Below, in pieces: positions 53,947-64,000 of a DNA stretch of 64,000 nt (position 1 is the first letter of the stretch; each line of letters opens with the position of its first letter). The notes below the pieces were generated by a model, which saw nothing but the letters and a program-made list of their open reading frames with translations, was not told the DNA's origin and did not search any database. The DNA lies in NCBI RefSeq assembly GCF_002775205.1, contig NC_036457.1:4015650-4079649 (forward strand), read 5' to 3'. The stretch comes from Xiphophorus maculatus (taxonomy: Eukaryota > Chordata > Actinopteri > Cyprinodontiformes > Poeciliidae). The position numbers and the translations under genes were made by a program.

Positions 53947-56900
53947 ATGGAGGACGACTTATATCATTTTCTGCGGTCCAGAGATGTCCCAGAGGAGGAT
54001 ATCATGCACATGCAAAGAGACAAGGTAAATATAATCGCATAAAACATTGTTTGATAAATATCCGCTCAGTGAAAAACTACGTTTGATAGCCTTAGCTAAG
54101 AACCGCTTTGTATTTTATCAAGAAAAACTTGTTTTATCTGTTAAAGTTTGACCACACATTCTACAATTTGTCTTCAAAGAAGGGGGTTACTATGGCAACG
54201 GCACAACAAATTATGCGACCCATAACTAGCAGCGATAGTGCTACACAAGAAGTCTTCGCATGGCTTTCTGAAATACAACTATTACTATATATATATATAT
54301 ATATATATAAAGATGTGGATGTCTTTATTCTAATTATTTTTTTTATTTTTTATGTCTCCAGGTGGACAAGGCTGTGCTGTCTATAATGACAGACGAACAG
54401 ATGACCAATTACATCACTTCATATGGTGACAGAATAGCAGTTCTGTCTTTTTGTCAGCAAAGTACACTTATTGCAGAAAAAGATACTCTTCTCCAGAACT
54501 TAAGAGATAAAATTGGAGCACGGAAAATGAGATCTAGGACCAAAAGAGCTATTTGTAGCACATCTGGTTTGTTCCAAATGCAAGGGGTGGAGATGGCAAG
54601 AGGAAGAAGTAAGGCAGCAGGGAGGACTTTGAGAAAAATTGAAATTGGGTGGCTTCATTTTCACATTGATGAATACCAACAAGTGAGAACAAGAAATGGT
54701 GGAGGAACGAGGCATGCAACAGTGGATAAAAGTACAACTGTTTCTCAAATTCTTGAAATGGGAAAGGAGCTTTTTTTTCCAGATGGGACCTCCACCAAAG
54801 GGGTAATTGAAGACTTTCTTTTTGAAGTTTGTGACTTCAAAAAAAATCTGATTTCTTTAGATGAAACAGTCGGAAATCTTTATGAAAAAACCAAGCTGAA
54901 GCTTCTACGGTTTTACATGTGCACAAAGAAAGAAGAAACAGTTCAGTATTCATCTGAAGAAGATTGTCAAAGTCCTGAACAACCAAATGACATGGATTCA
55001 ACCCCAACAGCTAGAAAAGGATCTTTTGGTGAAATGGAGGATTGTGATGATCAAACTTTGAATCACCTAGACTCTTCCTACAACCATTCTGGAGTTGTTG
55101 ATTTTACAGATCCACCTCATTCTGGATCCACACCTCGGCAGCCCCAGCCCTTCAGCTCTGAAAATTCTGGATCTGTTCCACACATGGATGAGGGAGACAC
55201 GGTTGTATGGAATCCTGAAGAGGACCTAATTGGATTGGATGATGACAGTGACATAGTCGTTGTAACACTAAATTATGACAACACTGAAGAAGTTGTACAG
55301 GTAAGATCAGAAACGCTTTGGCGTGATACGATTTAGATACTTATAGAAGTGATATGTGACATTTGAATTGAGGTAAAATAGTAATATATTATTTGGTAGA
55401 ATTTACATAGTTTTTTTGTGATGTATTTTTAATCAACCGTGAAATAAATATCTATCTTAAGGCAAAGGTATGAATAGTTTAACACTTGTGTTGTGTGCTG
55501 TAATCAAACATAACTTTATATATTACAATACTGTACAACTTTGTCATTCAGGACGATCTCAGCAGTCCCTTTGGACACGGTTCCCCGATACTGTTGCCTT
55601 CAGCCAGGAGTCTCTTCTCATCACAAATGCAAACCAGTAATATGGAGGCAGGACAAACTGGCCAGGTGAAATGGACACAGTCAATACAACCCAGAGCTCA
55701 TTTTCTCCTCTGTAATGAACAACTCAGTACCACCTTTTTTTTAAAGGTCATGCAATTATTACATCTTTTGAATTTAATACATATTTTTTTACTGAATTGA
55801 ATATATATTTTTCATTTAATTGAATTGGCATTTTCTATTTAATTAAAAAAAAATCATATGAAAGTATTAAAGTATGGATTAAGCAGAAGGGTTAGTGTTC
55901 CACCAGATCTTCCAAAGTTCTACAAATTAGCTTGGTAATCATAACATAGTAATGAAGAGAATATTAACAAACAAATGTCCAATCTGTTTGTAGAAATCTT
56001 ATATTTGTATCTGTGTTGTTAATAATGGTTATTGCTTTATCTTTTACCCAGGACTCTGGCTTGATTCCACCCGAAGATTCTCACCCAAGTTCAAGCGGTC
56101 TACTGCCCCAATCTGTTTCAGCTGGTAACTCAGAAAATCTAGCAAACCATCTACATGTGTCAATTCGCAGGATCAAGGTTGTGGAAGATCTTTTGGCTGT
56201 GTTTATGGAAAACAACCTTTTGAATCAGACTTTAAAAATTGAGTTTGTGAATGAAAGAGCAATCGATGATGCTGGGGTATCAAGGGAGGTTTACACTGCA
56301 TTTTGGGAGCAGTTTTTGGAACAGTGTGAGGGTGAAACAGAGCGAGTTCCCAGGTTGAGGCCTGACTTTTGTGAGTCTGAATGGCAAGCCATTGGACACA
56401 TTTGGGTCAAAGGATTTCTAGACCATGGAGTCATTCCAGTGAGGCTATCGAAAGCTTTCATTTTTGCTTGTGTCAATGGAATTGAATCAGTGGATGATGA
56501 TGTATTGATCCCATCATTTCTCAACTACCTCCCTCTAGTAGAGAGATCAGCTGTTGAGAAGGCTCTACAGGGCACCATGGATCAAGGTGATGAAGAGGAC
56601 TTGCTAGACCTCTTCACAAGGATGGGGTCCCACTTCCTGCCTCCCAATGAGAACATTCAGCAGGCCATTGAAACCATGGCTCACAAGGCAATTCTTCAAG
56701 AGCCAAAGTATATATTGGATTGCTTCTCCACATCCATGGCATGTGTACAAGTGGAACTTGCTGACAAGAAAAGTCTGTTGTCTTTGTATGAAAAAAAGAA
56801 GGCCTCAGGTAAAAGACTGTTACAGCTGTTTGAATCAGCAAATGTGACGCTGTCCCAGAGAGAACAGACAACCTTTAACCACCTTCAACGTTTTGTAAAA

Positions 56901-57137
56901 AATGCTGATGAAGACAAGGCCGAAAAAATACTGCGTTTCTGCACCGGCTCTTCTGTAATCTGTGTTGACAAAATTCTCATTTGTTTCAACACTGAAACCG
57001 GGCTTAATAGAAGGCCTGTTGCTCGCACCTGTGGAGCTACCCTAGAACTTCCTTGCACTTATAGTTCTTACCCAGACTTTCGCACAGAGTTCGACAACAT
57101 CCTCTCCAGTAATTACTTTGAAATGGACATAATTTGA
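53947..57137 (+). CDS. HECT-domain E3 ubiquitin ligase-like protein inside the transposon, 4 exons
   Basis: Exons 53947-54024, 54362-55300, 55552-55665 and 56052-57137 all join in phase 0 with GT-AG introns and give 738 residues. Residues 1-60 (MEDDLYHFLRSRDVPEEDI..., then IMTDEQMTNYITSYGDRIAVL) look like a SAM-type helical domain. A conserved-looking middle block (about 110-220, with GGGTRH and LFFPDG) is unclassified. An acidic Ser/Pro-rich linker follows. The last 310 residues fit HECT: VNERAIDDAGVSREV in the N-lobe and RRPVARTCGATLELP in the C-lobe, with the catalytic cysteine near 704, about 35 residues from the end, as usual. By family knowledge it would pass ubiquitin from E2 to a substrate; the substrate is unknown. 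HECT-like genes of this type are multicopy in fish annotations (often called G2E3-like). Confidence 0.8.
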
Positions 57138-57354
57138 AGTTGATGGGAGGTATTTACAGCACCTTTTTGTTTTGGTTGGAAATTTTGAATGCAGTTTTTT
57201 TTTTTTTCTAAATTTCATATTTAAATATTTAATGCATTCAGTCATATAGCAATTGATTTTATGTTTTCATGGTTTGGCTGTATGTTTTTGTTACTTTACA
57301 TTTCAATTGTATTTATTTTCAAAGATACCTTGTGAATAATACAAATTAATGTAA

Positions 57355-57655
57355 AAATTACTTTTCCGCAAGATTTTAAGATCTTGTTTTAAGTAAATAA
57401 TTCCTTAATATTGATCAAAAAGTACTGTTTATATTGGAAGATTATTTAACTTATAACAAGATATTTTTCCTATAAGTTAATTTATCTGCCAATAGAGCAA
57501 GTACTTTCTCATCAATATTAAAGAATTACTTACTTAAAACTCTATTTGTTGCTGAAAAGTTACTTTTAAGTTAATTTGTCTTATTTTAAGTGTAATAGGA
57601 TATTTTCACTAGAAACTAGACCAGAATTACTTATTAAGATTTTGTTTTTCAATGT
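57355..57655. mobile_element. Truncated second copy of the palindromic MITE, inside the 7.2-kb element
   Basis: Shares AGATCTTGTTTTAAGTAAATAA, AATTCCTTAATATTGAT, TTATCTGCCAATAGAGCAAG and the mirrored right half with the MITE that the 7.2-kb element is inserted in. The first 100 bp or so of the MITE is missing. It lies about 220 bp after the HECT gene stop, in its 3' flank. Confidence 0.7.
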
Positions 57656-58394
57656 ATGAAGAAGTGCTCCTTTGATTTTATCATATTCTAACCCCTTTTT
57701 TTGTAATTAAACAGAAATGTGTTCTCATTTTCTTTCAAGATGCTGTACTACAAGACCGATCTGTTGATGTAGCCTCTGTGCAATGTTGCTTTAAGCAGAG
57801 TTTGTTCTTTCAGTAAGGTTTACTGTTTAAGCTTTTAGATGTTTTTACAGATTTTTTAAAAAGTTCATAATTGTGTTTACAACCCTTATTAACTTCAGAG
57901 GCAAGAAATATGCATTTTGCTTTGTATCATGTTGATTGTTTCAAATACTTTTCCTTTCTTTATAGCATTTCAAATTTTAAAAAGTTAATTAATGAAACAT
58001 TTATTTTAAAAATAGAATGGCAGGACAGAGTTTATCACTTAAAAGAAGCATTTTGTTTTGATCACAGAATTACATTTTCAGATAAATATTATTTATACTA
58101 AATACCCTTATTTTCCTTTTATGTTTATCTTTGTTTGACAAGTAAATATTTGCTTTCACAGAGTTTATTTTGATCTGAAACAGATATTGCATATTTACAA
58201 AATGGTTAGAAGCAGTTGAATAAACTGGCAGTTCATGAAACTCAAATGAACAATACATTTCTTCATTGTCCCTTCTAGAGAACATAATGAAATACTTTTG
58301 AAAGAAAAGAAACACAGTTTGTTTACATCTGCATGCCATTCTAAGTGGGCTTGTAAAGGTGCTGAAAAATGTTCTTGCTTGCAGTCAGCACATT

Positions 58395-58721
58395 TTAAAG
58401 TGATGCAATGATTGCCTCTCTTAGATGCATATACAAGTTCAAAGCCTGGTAAGCGTCTGTGGGTAAGGTCAGATGGGACTCTGCCATAAGGATGTTGCAG
58501 AGGTCAAAGACATCTGGATCACATGGTTTGGTCAGTCGAGAAATGCACTCATTTTTGCATACTTCAACATGTTCCTCTTCAACAAGGCAAAGAAAGTCTC
58601 TTGTCCTGTAGAGCTCAGGTAATGCATACATCACATTGGGTCGACCACTGGGGACATTTCTGTTGTTTGATGGCCTGATGGAGTGTGCATTCCAAACCTG
58701 GGCAGTATCATCCAGCTCATC
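58395..58721 (-). CDS. Terminal exon of an integrase-like transposase gene (partial)
   Basis: On the minus strand, a good acceptor (TTTGTGACAG) precedes an open exon from 58721 to the stop at 58395-58397, 108 codons. It reads DELDDTAQVWNAHSIRPSNN, then VPSGRPNVMYALPELYRTRD and a Cys/Asp-rich tail ending LYMHLREAIIASL. I recognise the pattern (ELD..W N.H.IRPS...PSGRP..MY..PELY) as the C-terminal part of fish and cnidarian proteins with a DDE integrase core. No upstream exon with the catalytic core or the expected aromatic motif was found to the right, within the element. It is convergent with the HECT gene. The exon itself has no stop or frame break, so it may be recently orphaned or spliced from an exon I missed. 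Confidence 0.55.
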   Translation of the reverse strand, partial: DELDDTAQVWNAHSIRPSNNRNVPSGRPNVMYALPELYRTRDFLCLVEEEHVEVCKNECISRLTKPCDPDVFDLCNILMAESHLTLPTDAYQALNLYMHLREAIIASL

Positions 58722-60269
58722 CTGTCACAAAGAACACATGAATATGAGAATCATACACACTCATCTCTCTTAAAATTAGTAAATTATAAGAGTCATAAAT
58801 AGGGATAGGAATTCCTAAAAACTTTGCAATACCAATTTCATTATGATTATTAATTATTGATTTTATTTTTCATCAATTCTCAATGAGTTAGAGAATAAAG
58901 TCCTCAATTTAAAATTTGCACCATGTTGTATTCAATTCAAACAAAACTGAAGGTGGCTTAAAAAAGAAGAATCCTGCAGTTAGATTACAATTTTAACATG
59001 AAATTCAACTTTTTGCACATCAACAATGTTTGCGAACACAATTTTGCATGTTTCACATCTCAGGAAAAATCTTTCAAGACTTACAGTGTCTCCAGCTATG
59101 GTTAAACACATTATTATATGTGTATTGTTATTTAAACATCTGAGAAAGCTAAGCAACTTCAAGTATGCAAGATCAAATCATGGTCATACTGATTTATTTA
59201 GTCCACTGCTTAAACTAGTGGACTTAACACATAGCATTTATGTGTTAATGAAAATGATGTCTTGCTTACAGCTAAGGAAAATATAACATTTTAGATTAGA
59301 ATATTACATCACACCAATAAAAACACTAAACTCCTGCTTTAAGGTTATTTTAAAGTGCTTTTAATTTGACAATACTCATCCCAAATTCTAATTTATTGAA
59401 TTTGACTGTACATATAACTGAGATTGAGACTATTCATACAGTACAGAGCTGATATTAAAACAATAACCTTGATATGGAAGCATCTAAACTTGCCTGGCAG
59501 AAGAGCCAGAGTCCATTCCTCCCCCAGGGACCCTCAGACCTCCCTGAGGATCACGGCTAAGCAACATGTCAAACACTTTACATTCAATAGTCATTTGCAT
59601 GATGTGTGTTAATTTGTTGGGACGTTGGAAGGATTTGTTCCCTTTATTGTGATTCAAGCTTTGTTTGGGTCCTAGTCTTTTTTTGTAGAATATAACCACA
59701 CTTTGGAACCCATAATGTGTCCTCGGTCCAAAGTAGACTGATCTCGCTATTCTGTTGAGTTCTCCAGAGTTCTGGTATGACTTTATTATTTGATCTGAAT
59801 GTCAAATGAACTACGTTGGGACTATTTGTTTGGAAACACAGCGGATGCGTGTGCGAGCAACAGGTGTTATGCCCAGAAACGCATGCCTGCCCAAAATTGC
59901 ATCCCCTCTCGCGGGAGCGCGCATCGCTCTGTTCTCTCGCATATTGACGAGAAAACGGACTGAAATATGACCGAAGAGGAAATTTTAAAGATATTTGTAA
60001 CATTATCACATTTCTTAACCATGTAATCCCTAAAATGGTGGGTTTTATTTCGCAAATTACTTGAAATAAATACGGTTTTTACACCTTTATTGACACATAT
60101 GAGTCGAACTTTTTTTCACCCCGCGCTATGAAAACTCTCTTCAGATGTCTCTCACTAATACTAAATCCATGTCTGCTGTCAAGCACTGATTTAATGTGTT
60201 TATACTCAAGCCCAAGCTCGAAATGGGTGGGTGTCCTCCATCACTGTGATTAGGTCGTTATGTACTGAT
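58722..60269. other. Right-half interior of the transposon without recognised gene
   Basis: About 1.5 kb where the 5' exons of the minus-strand gene would be expected. Minus-strand frames at 59484-59699 (with DMLLSRDPQGGLRVPGGGM) and 59644-60055 are open but match no domain known to me. The GC-richer piece around 59850-59950 could be a promoter for the minus-strand gene. Confidence 0.4.
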
Positions 60270-60689
60270 GTCGGGATCTCGAGATAATAAGTCGGGATCT
60301 CGGGATAATAAGTCGGGATAATAAGTCGGGATCTCGAGATAATAAGTCGGGATCTCGGGATAATAAGTCGGGATAATAAGTCGGGATCTCGAGATAATAA
60401 GTCGGGATCTCGGGATCTCGAGATAATAAGTCGGGATAATAAGTCGGGATCTCGAGATAATAAGTCGGGATCTCGGGATCTTGAGATAATAAGTCGGGAT
60501 CTCGAGATAATAAGTCGGGATCTCGAGATAATAAGTCGGGATCTCGGGATCTCGAGATAATAAGTCGGGATAATAAGTCGGGATCTCGAGATAATAAGTC
60601 GGGATCTCGAGATAATAAGTCGGGATCTCGAGATAATAAGTCGGGATCTCGAGATAATAAGTCGGGATCTCGAGATAATAAGTCGGGAT
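60270..60689 (-). repeat. Right subterminal 21-bp repeat array
   Basis: About 20 units of the same motif as the left array, in inverted orientation (ATAATAAGTCGGGAT with ATCTCGAGAT). It is longer than the left array and has a different order of short and full units. The outermost four units match the left side. Confidence 0.95.
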
Positions 60690-60883
60690 TTCTTTCCTTT
60701 TTTTTTTCTCTCCATGTCCCCTTAGGGGCTCCGTATACTTCTTTATCAATATTAAGGAATTATTAACATAAAACAAGCTCCTATATCCTGCTGAAAATGT
60801 ACTTGTGTGTTAAATTTGCCTTATTTCAAATGTACTAGAAACCAGAGCAACAATACTTGGTAAGATTTTGTGTTTCTGCAGTG

Positions 60884-63739
60884 AGACAGAAACAGTTTGT
60901 GGAGCTTTAAAATGTCTAAACTGTATAAATAATAACAAGATGTATTGTTGGATCATATAGTCATGGAGGGAAGTTTATTCATGCTGGGATACATTATATA
61001 AAATAAACAATAATGATTTACCAATAGGTTGTTTTAATTACTGCTTTTCCAGGTAAATACAAAAACAGTTTCGCTCTTTAGGATTCCAGGTTATTGAGTT
61101 GTTTTGCAGTTTGATTTTAGTTTCATTATTATTCTGTTATACAAGATTCATGAATTACCTTACGTGGTCCCACCTGTTTTTAAAGCGAGTCTGATGACAT
61201 CACCAGTGAGTCAAGCATGACATCATCCCCTCACCTGGTGAGTAAGCAGTTACTCACCTGGATCAGGTGTGAGTTGTGGCTTCAGGCAGGTGAGTCAGGC
61301 GCTTGTTTTTCTGCGTTTCGTCGGTCTGACTGAAAACAGCAGCTGACTCAACCGCACCTTCGAATCCTGGAGACAAGCAGAGACACGTTGACCCCATGAA
61401 CTCCCGTCTGTTCAGTCAGTCCTTCAAAGATAAAATATCCAGATAAACTCTGTGTCTCAATGGGCTTATATTCATTATATTCCTTTGGTTTTGTTTTTTT
61501 AAACAAAATACTTTCAGGAGTATTTTTACTACGCTGAACTGTTTACATTTACTCAAGTAATTTTATTATGAAGTACCGAGACTTCACAATTCATTTTATT
61601 TGTTTCTGTTGTTTTATTTATTTTGAATATTTAAAAAGTCTTCCAGTTCCAGTGTTAAACGTTAATTAGAACTTATAGCTTATTGATCTCTGAGAATGTG
61701 TTCTTGCATTATTATGCCTTTAAAATTATATCACTTCAAAAATGGTTTCAAAACAATATTATAATTTATCGCAATAACTTCTGGGGCAATTTATCATCCA
61801 GCTAAATTTATCATGATAAGGCTACCTGCAGTTTTTTACTGAAGAAAATGTTTGGTTTTTTTTGGCCTGATTTATATTAATTATATTCCGTTTGTATTTT
61901 GAAAAGAAAACATTTCAGATTTTGAAACAAAAACAACTTAAAAATTACACACTATTTTGTATTGGTCATATAAAATTCATTGATCTTTGTGGATGTTTTG
62001 TTACAATGGATCAATTATTTGGTTAATGTGATGCAAGATAGAAATGTTTCACAATTCCTTCATAAAAATGCTGCGTTTTTTGTCAGGTTTGTGTTTAAAG
62101 ATGGAGTTTGATTTTCTCTGACGCTGTAATGCATCAAAGCGACAGGCCAATCAGAAGCCGATCCACTCTTCATCCAATATGATTAACTGTAATTAATCAG
62201 CTCTCTGAATGAGGTGTGAAGTGTGGCGAGTCGCCTCGTTCATCTTCGTTATGCAACCTTTGGGGAGGCGAGGCGTCGCTGTCCTGCTGCTCAGTCAACC
62301 TGAAACTGTAATTGGAGCTAATTTACTCATTTATCTGCAGAAAAACAAGAAGCTTAACTGAAGAGAGAATCTTCAGGTGCAACTGAAACTCCAAACAACA
62401 GATTTTATCCTGTTCGTTGACGTCTTTCAGGCTATTTACGTGTACTGAATTTATTCAGATGTATAACGTATGAAATTACTTTCTGGATGCAGAACGTGTC
62501 ACCTCTTCTACTGTTGGACTTTGGATAACTGGACTGCACTGTGTTAAAGTGGCAGTAAAAATGTGCTGAAACATTTCAACATGCTGCTATTGAGCTGAGT
62601 GATTGTGCATTTTTAGAAATAATTACAGTGAAATGCAGAGTTCAATAAAGCAAAAAACTTACATTTTTGAAAAAGTGATCCAATTCAGTTACACATCTGA
62701 CATTCCTATTACTAATGACTGCAGTGTTTTCTGCTACATATACAGTATACTATTATTATAAATATTGTTAATCTTTCTTATGTTGTTTTTAACACTTTTT
62801 GGTGTAAACCTTTATACCTGATGCTGCTGTTACACCTGAATTCCCCATATGGGACAAAAAAGACTGATTCTATTCAACAGATTCTGGGAATACAGTAATA
62901 ATGCTAAGTTATTAAGAAAGTCCACTGAATGTCCACTGAGCTCAAACAGTTAGCTTATTTTTGCTAGTTTAATTCCTTGGTGTTAACATGTAAATATTAA
63001 CTAAACAAATTTATAAACTGTAAAAGTAAAACTTTGCTAACACTATAAATTTGTGAAGGCAGACATGAACTAACTAGTTAAAAATGCACGAAAAAGTAAG
63101 AAATAAGCAACAAAACGAGTTAACTTCAGTTAGAACTAGCTAGGCTATATTGATTAGCGCCATGTTTGGCTAGCTGCTAGCTAACACTACACTCCGCAAA
63201 ATAACTAAAGCAACAGACAGTTTCCTCACATTAGTTTTACTGTACCTCTGTCACATTTTTCCAGTTCTTCTTTTCTCATTCCTTCTTCCTGAAATACCGG
63301 ACCAGTTTCGGACGTTTTGCCATGAGACTTTCTGAGGTGACTCGTCTTACAAAGTTCAGCCCAGAGATTCTCCCAAAGCGCAGCTCCAGTCAGAGACTGG
63401 GTGTGTTTAGGAGAACCATTATTATCGTTACCATTTTAATTGAACCTTATACTGTTACATTTTATCATTAAACCACAATTAGCTAAAGTTAATGTGTTCC
63501 TGTAAAAGCAGTAGGTAGTGATGGGAGGGAGGCAGAGGAGACCAGGAACAAACCAACTAGTAGAGAGGAGGGGCTGAGGTAGCTAAGAAAAGTATCACTA
63601 TTATTAGATATAGCATTTAATATTCTTTGTTATGCAGAATCTTTCATATTAGGAAATTATATTATTACCAGTGTTGGGCACTGCTAACTAAAAAGTTAGT
63701 ACCGCAAACATTACCGAAGGAATCATAAACACTTGTTCC
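60884..63739. other. Non-coding right-hand region
   Basis: No gene recognised. It contains a third partial copy of the repeat seen at 596-865 (about 61505-61600) and a possible conserved element near 62130-62340. A short palindrome-like CAGTGTTGGGCACTG lies at about 63670. Confidence 0.45.
62130..62340. promoter_or_regulatory. Possible conserved non-coding element
   Basis: A compact block with motif-like words: GCCAATCAGAAG (CCAAT type), the inverted pair GATTAA...TTAATC around GATTAACTGTAATTAATC, and CTGTAATTGGAGCTAATT (homeodomain type). Its composition differs from the AT-rich surroundings. No comparison was possible, so this is a guess from motif content. Confidence 0.2.
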
Positions 63740-63959
63740 GCTAACACTACACCAACATGGTACTTAGTACAAACTAATGCTAAAGCGCTACACTAACATG
63801 GTATTTTGTAAGCTAATGCTAAAGTGATACACCAACATGGTATTTGTGTAAGCTAATGCTAAAGCGCTACACCAACATGGTATTTTGTAAGCTAATGCTA
63901 TAGTGATACACCAACATGGTATTTGTGTAAGCTAATGCTAAAGCGCTACACCAACATGG
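63740..63959 (+). repeat. Minisatellite with alternating 39/40-bp units
   Basis: About 5.6 units of GCTAAAGCGCTACACCAAC-type sequence ending GTAAGCTAAT. Two versions alternate: AGCGCTACAC...TATTTTGTAA and AGTGATACAC...TATTTGTGTAA. The repeat is therefore a 79-bp dimer. It breaks off inside a unit, where the shared segment at 63958 starts. Confidence 0.85.
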
Positions 63960-64000
63960 AGTACAAATATCTATTTTTCTAGCTAAAGGAAACAACAAGA
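63958..64000 (+). repeat. Second copy of the 52373-52415 segment
   Basis: Starts directly at the broken minisatellite unit and runs to the end of the window, so its true length is not visible. Confidence 0.7.

Larger units (their letters stand above)
53499..60735 (+). mobile_element. 7237-bp DNA transposon-like element carrying a HECT ubiquitin-ligase gene
   Basis: The ends are an exact inverted repeat starting TACGGAGCCCCTAAGGGG at 53499 and mirrored up to 60735. The direct repeat TACTTC flanks both sides (53493-53498 and 60736-60741), so this is a clean insertion with 6-bp target duplication. Inside each end lies an array of 21-bp repeats. The plus strand of the left half carries an intact-looking four-exon gene (53947-57137). 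The minus strand of the right half carries one exon of an integrase-like gene (58395-58721). About 1.5 kb between that exon and the right array has no recognisable transposase core, so this copy is probably non-autonomous. The 6-bp duplication and TA-starting ends suggest IS3EU, from memory; a family search would decide. Confidence 0.85.
53263..60883. mobile_element. Palindromic MITE split by the 7.2-kb element
   Basis: The left part (53263-53498) begins CACTGCAAAAATAAAATCTTACC. The right part (60736-60883) ends with its approximate reverse complement, GGTAAGATTTTGTG...CTGCAGTG. The middle words (AGGAGCTTGTTTTA..., AATTCCTTAATATTG and their complements) show that the whole MITE is one long imperfect palindrome, a frequent type in fish. 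Without the insert it is about 380 bp. No clear target duplication of the MITE itself was seen. Confidence 0.75.

Noticed and set aside
53499-60735. Reading the HECT gene as an ordinary host gene with repeats nearby
   Set aside because: The exact TIRs, the target duplication and the split MITE enclose the gene completely, so it arrived as part of the element.

Overview
The window looks like nuclear DNA of a teleost fish. It is AT-rich, its genes have many introns, and it carries fish-type NLRC3-like genes (FISNA-NACHT-LRR-B30.2), a peroxisomal allantoicase, tRNA-derived SINEs and several MITE families common in teleosts. The species cannot be read from the sequence. No CRISPR array, operon or retroviral element was recognised.

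Layout. (1) 1-5088: the first coding exon of an ASAP-family Arf-GAP (best fit asap2) runs leftwards out of the window from 1462, between two inverted copies of one interspersed repeat. (2) 5089-14526 and 16498-24417: two head-to-tail plus-strand NLR genes with 14 and 14 coding exons and continuous predicted frames of 1214 and 1334 residues. Their 5' halves contain small same-phase exons encoding a repeated SDRSMDPIT-type peptide. (3) 26447-31478: allantoicase (allc), 11 exons, 399 residues, ending in a peroxisomal SKL signal. (4) 31479-45570: about 14 kb with no gene seen, containing a 506-bp hAT-like element, a degraded SINE and stretches that might be conserved non-coding elements. (5) 45575-51860: a tandem array with 20 tRNA-Trp(CCA)-like genes, built as a roughly 930-bp higher-order repeat of three tRNA-bearing subunits. 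(6) 53263-60883: a palindromic MITE split by a 7237-bp DNA element with 6-bp target duplication, terminal inverted repeats and subterminal 21-bp repeat arrays. (7) 60884-64000: non-coding, ending in a dimeric minisatellite.

The most unusual item is the 7.2-kb element (53499-60735). Its left half holds a four-exon gene with all splice phases in register. The predicted 738-residue protein has a SAM-like N-terminus and a C-terminal HECT ubiquitin-ligase domain with the catalytic TC motif. Its right half holds, on the opposite strand, only the last exon of what resembles a DDE integrase-like transposase. This suggests a mobile element carrying a ubiquitin ligase whose own transposase gene is largely missing here. 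The 6-bp duplication and TA-starting termini agree with my memory of the IS3EU superfamily; that assignment is an inference.

The tRNA array is the second unusual item. Three sequence classes of tRNA-Trp recur in fixed order, some with decayed stems, so a functional gene appears to have become the core of a satellite.
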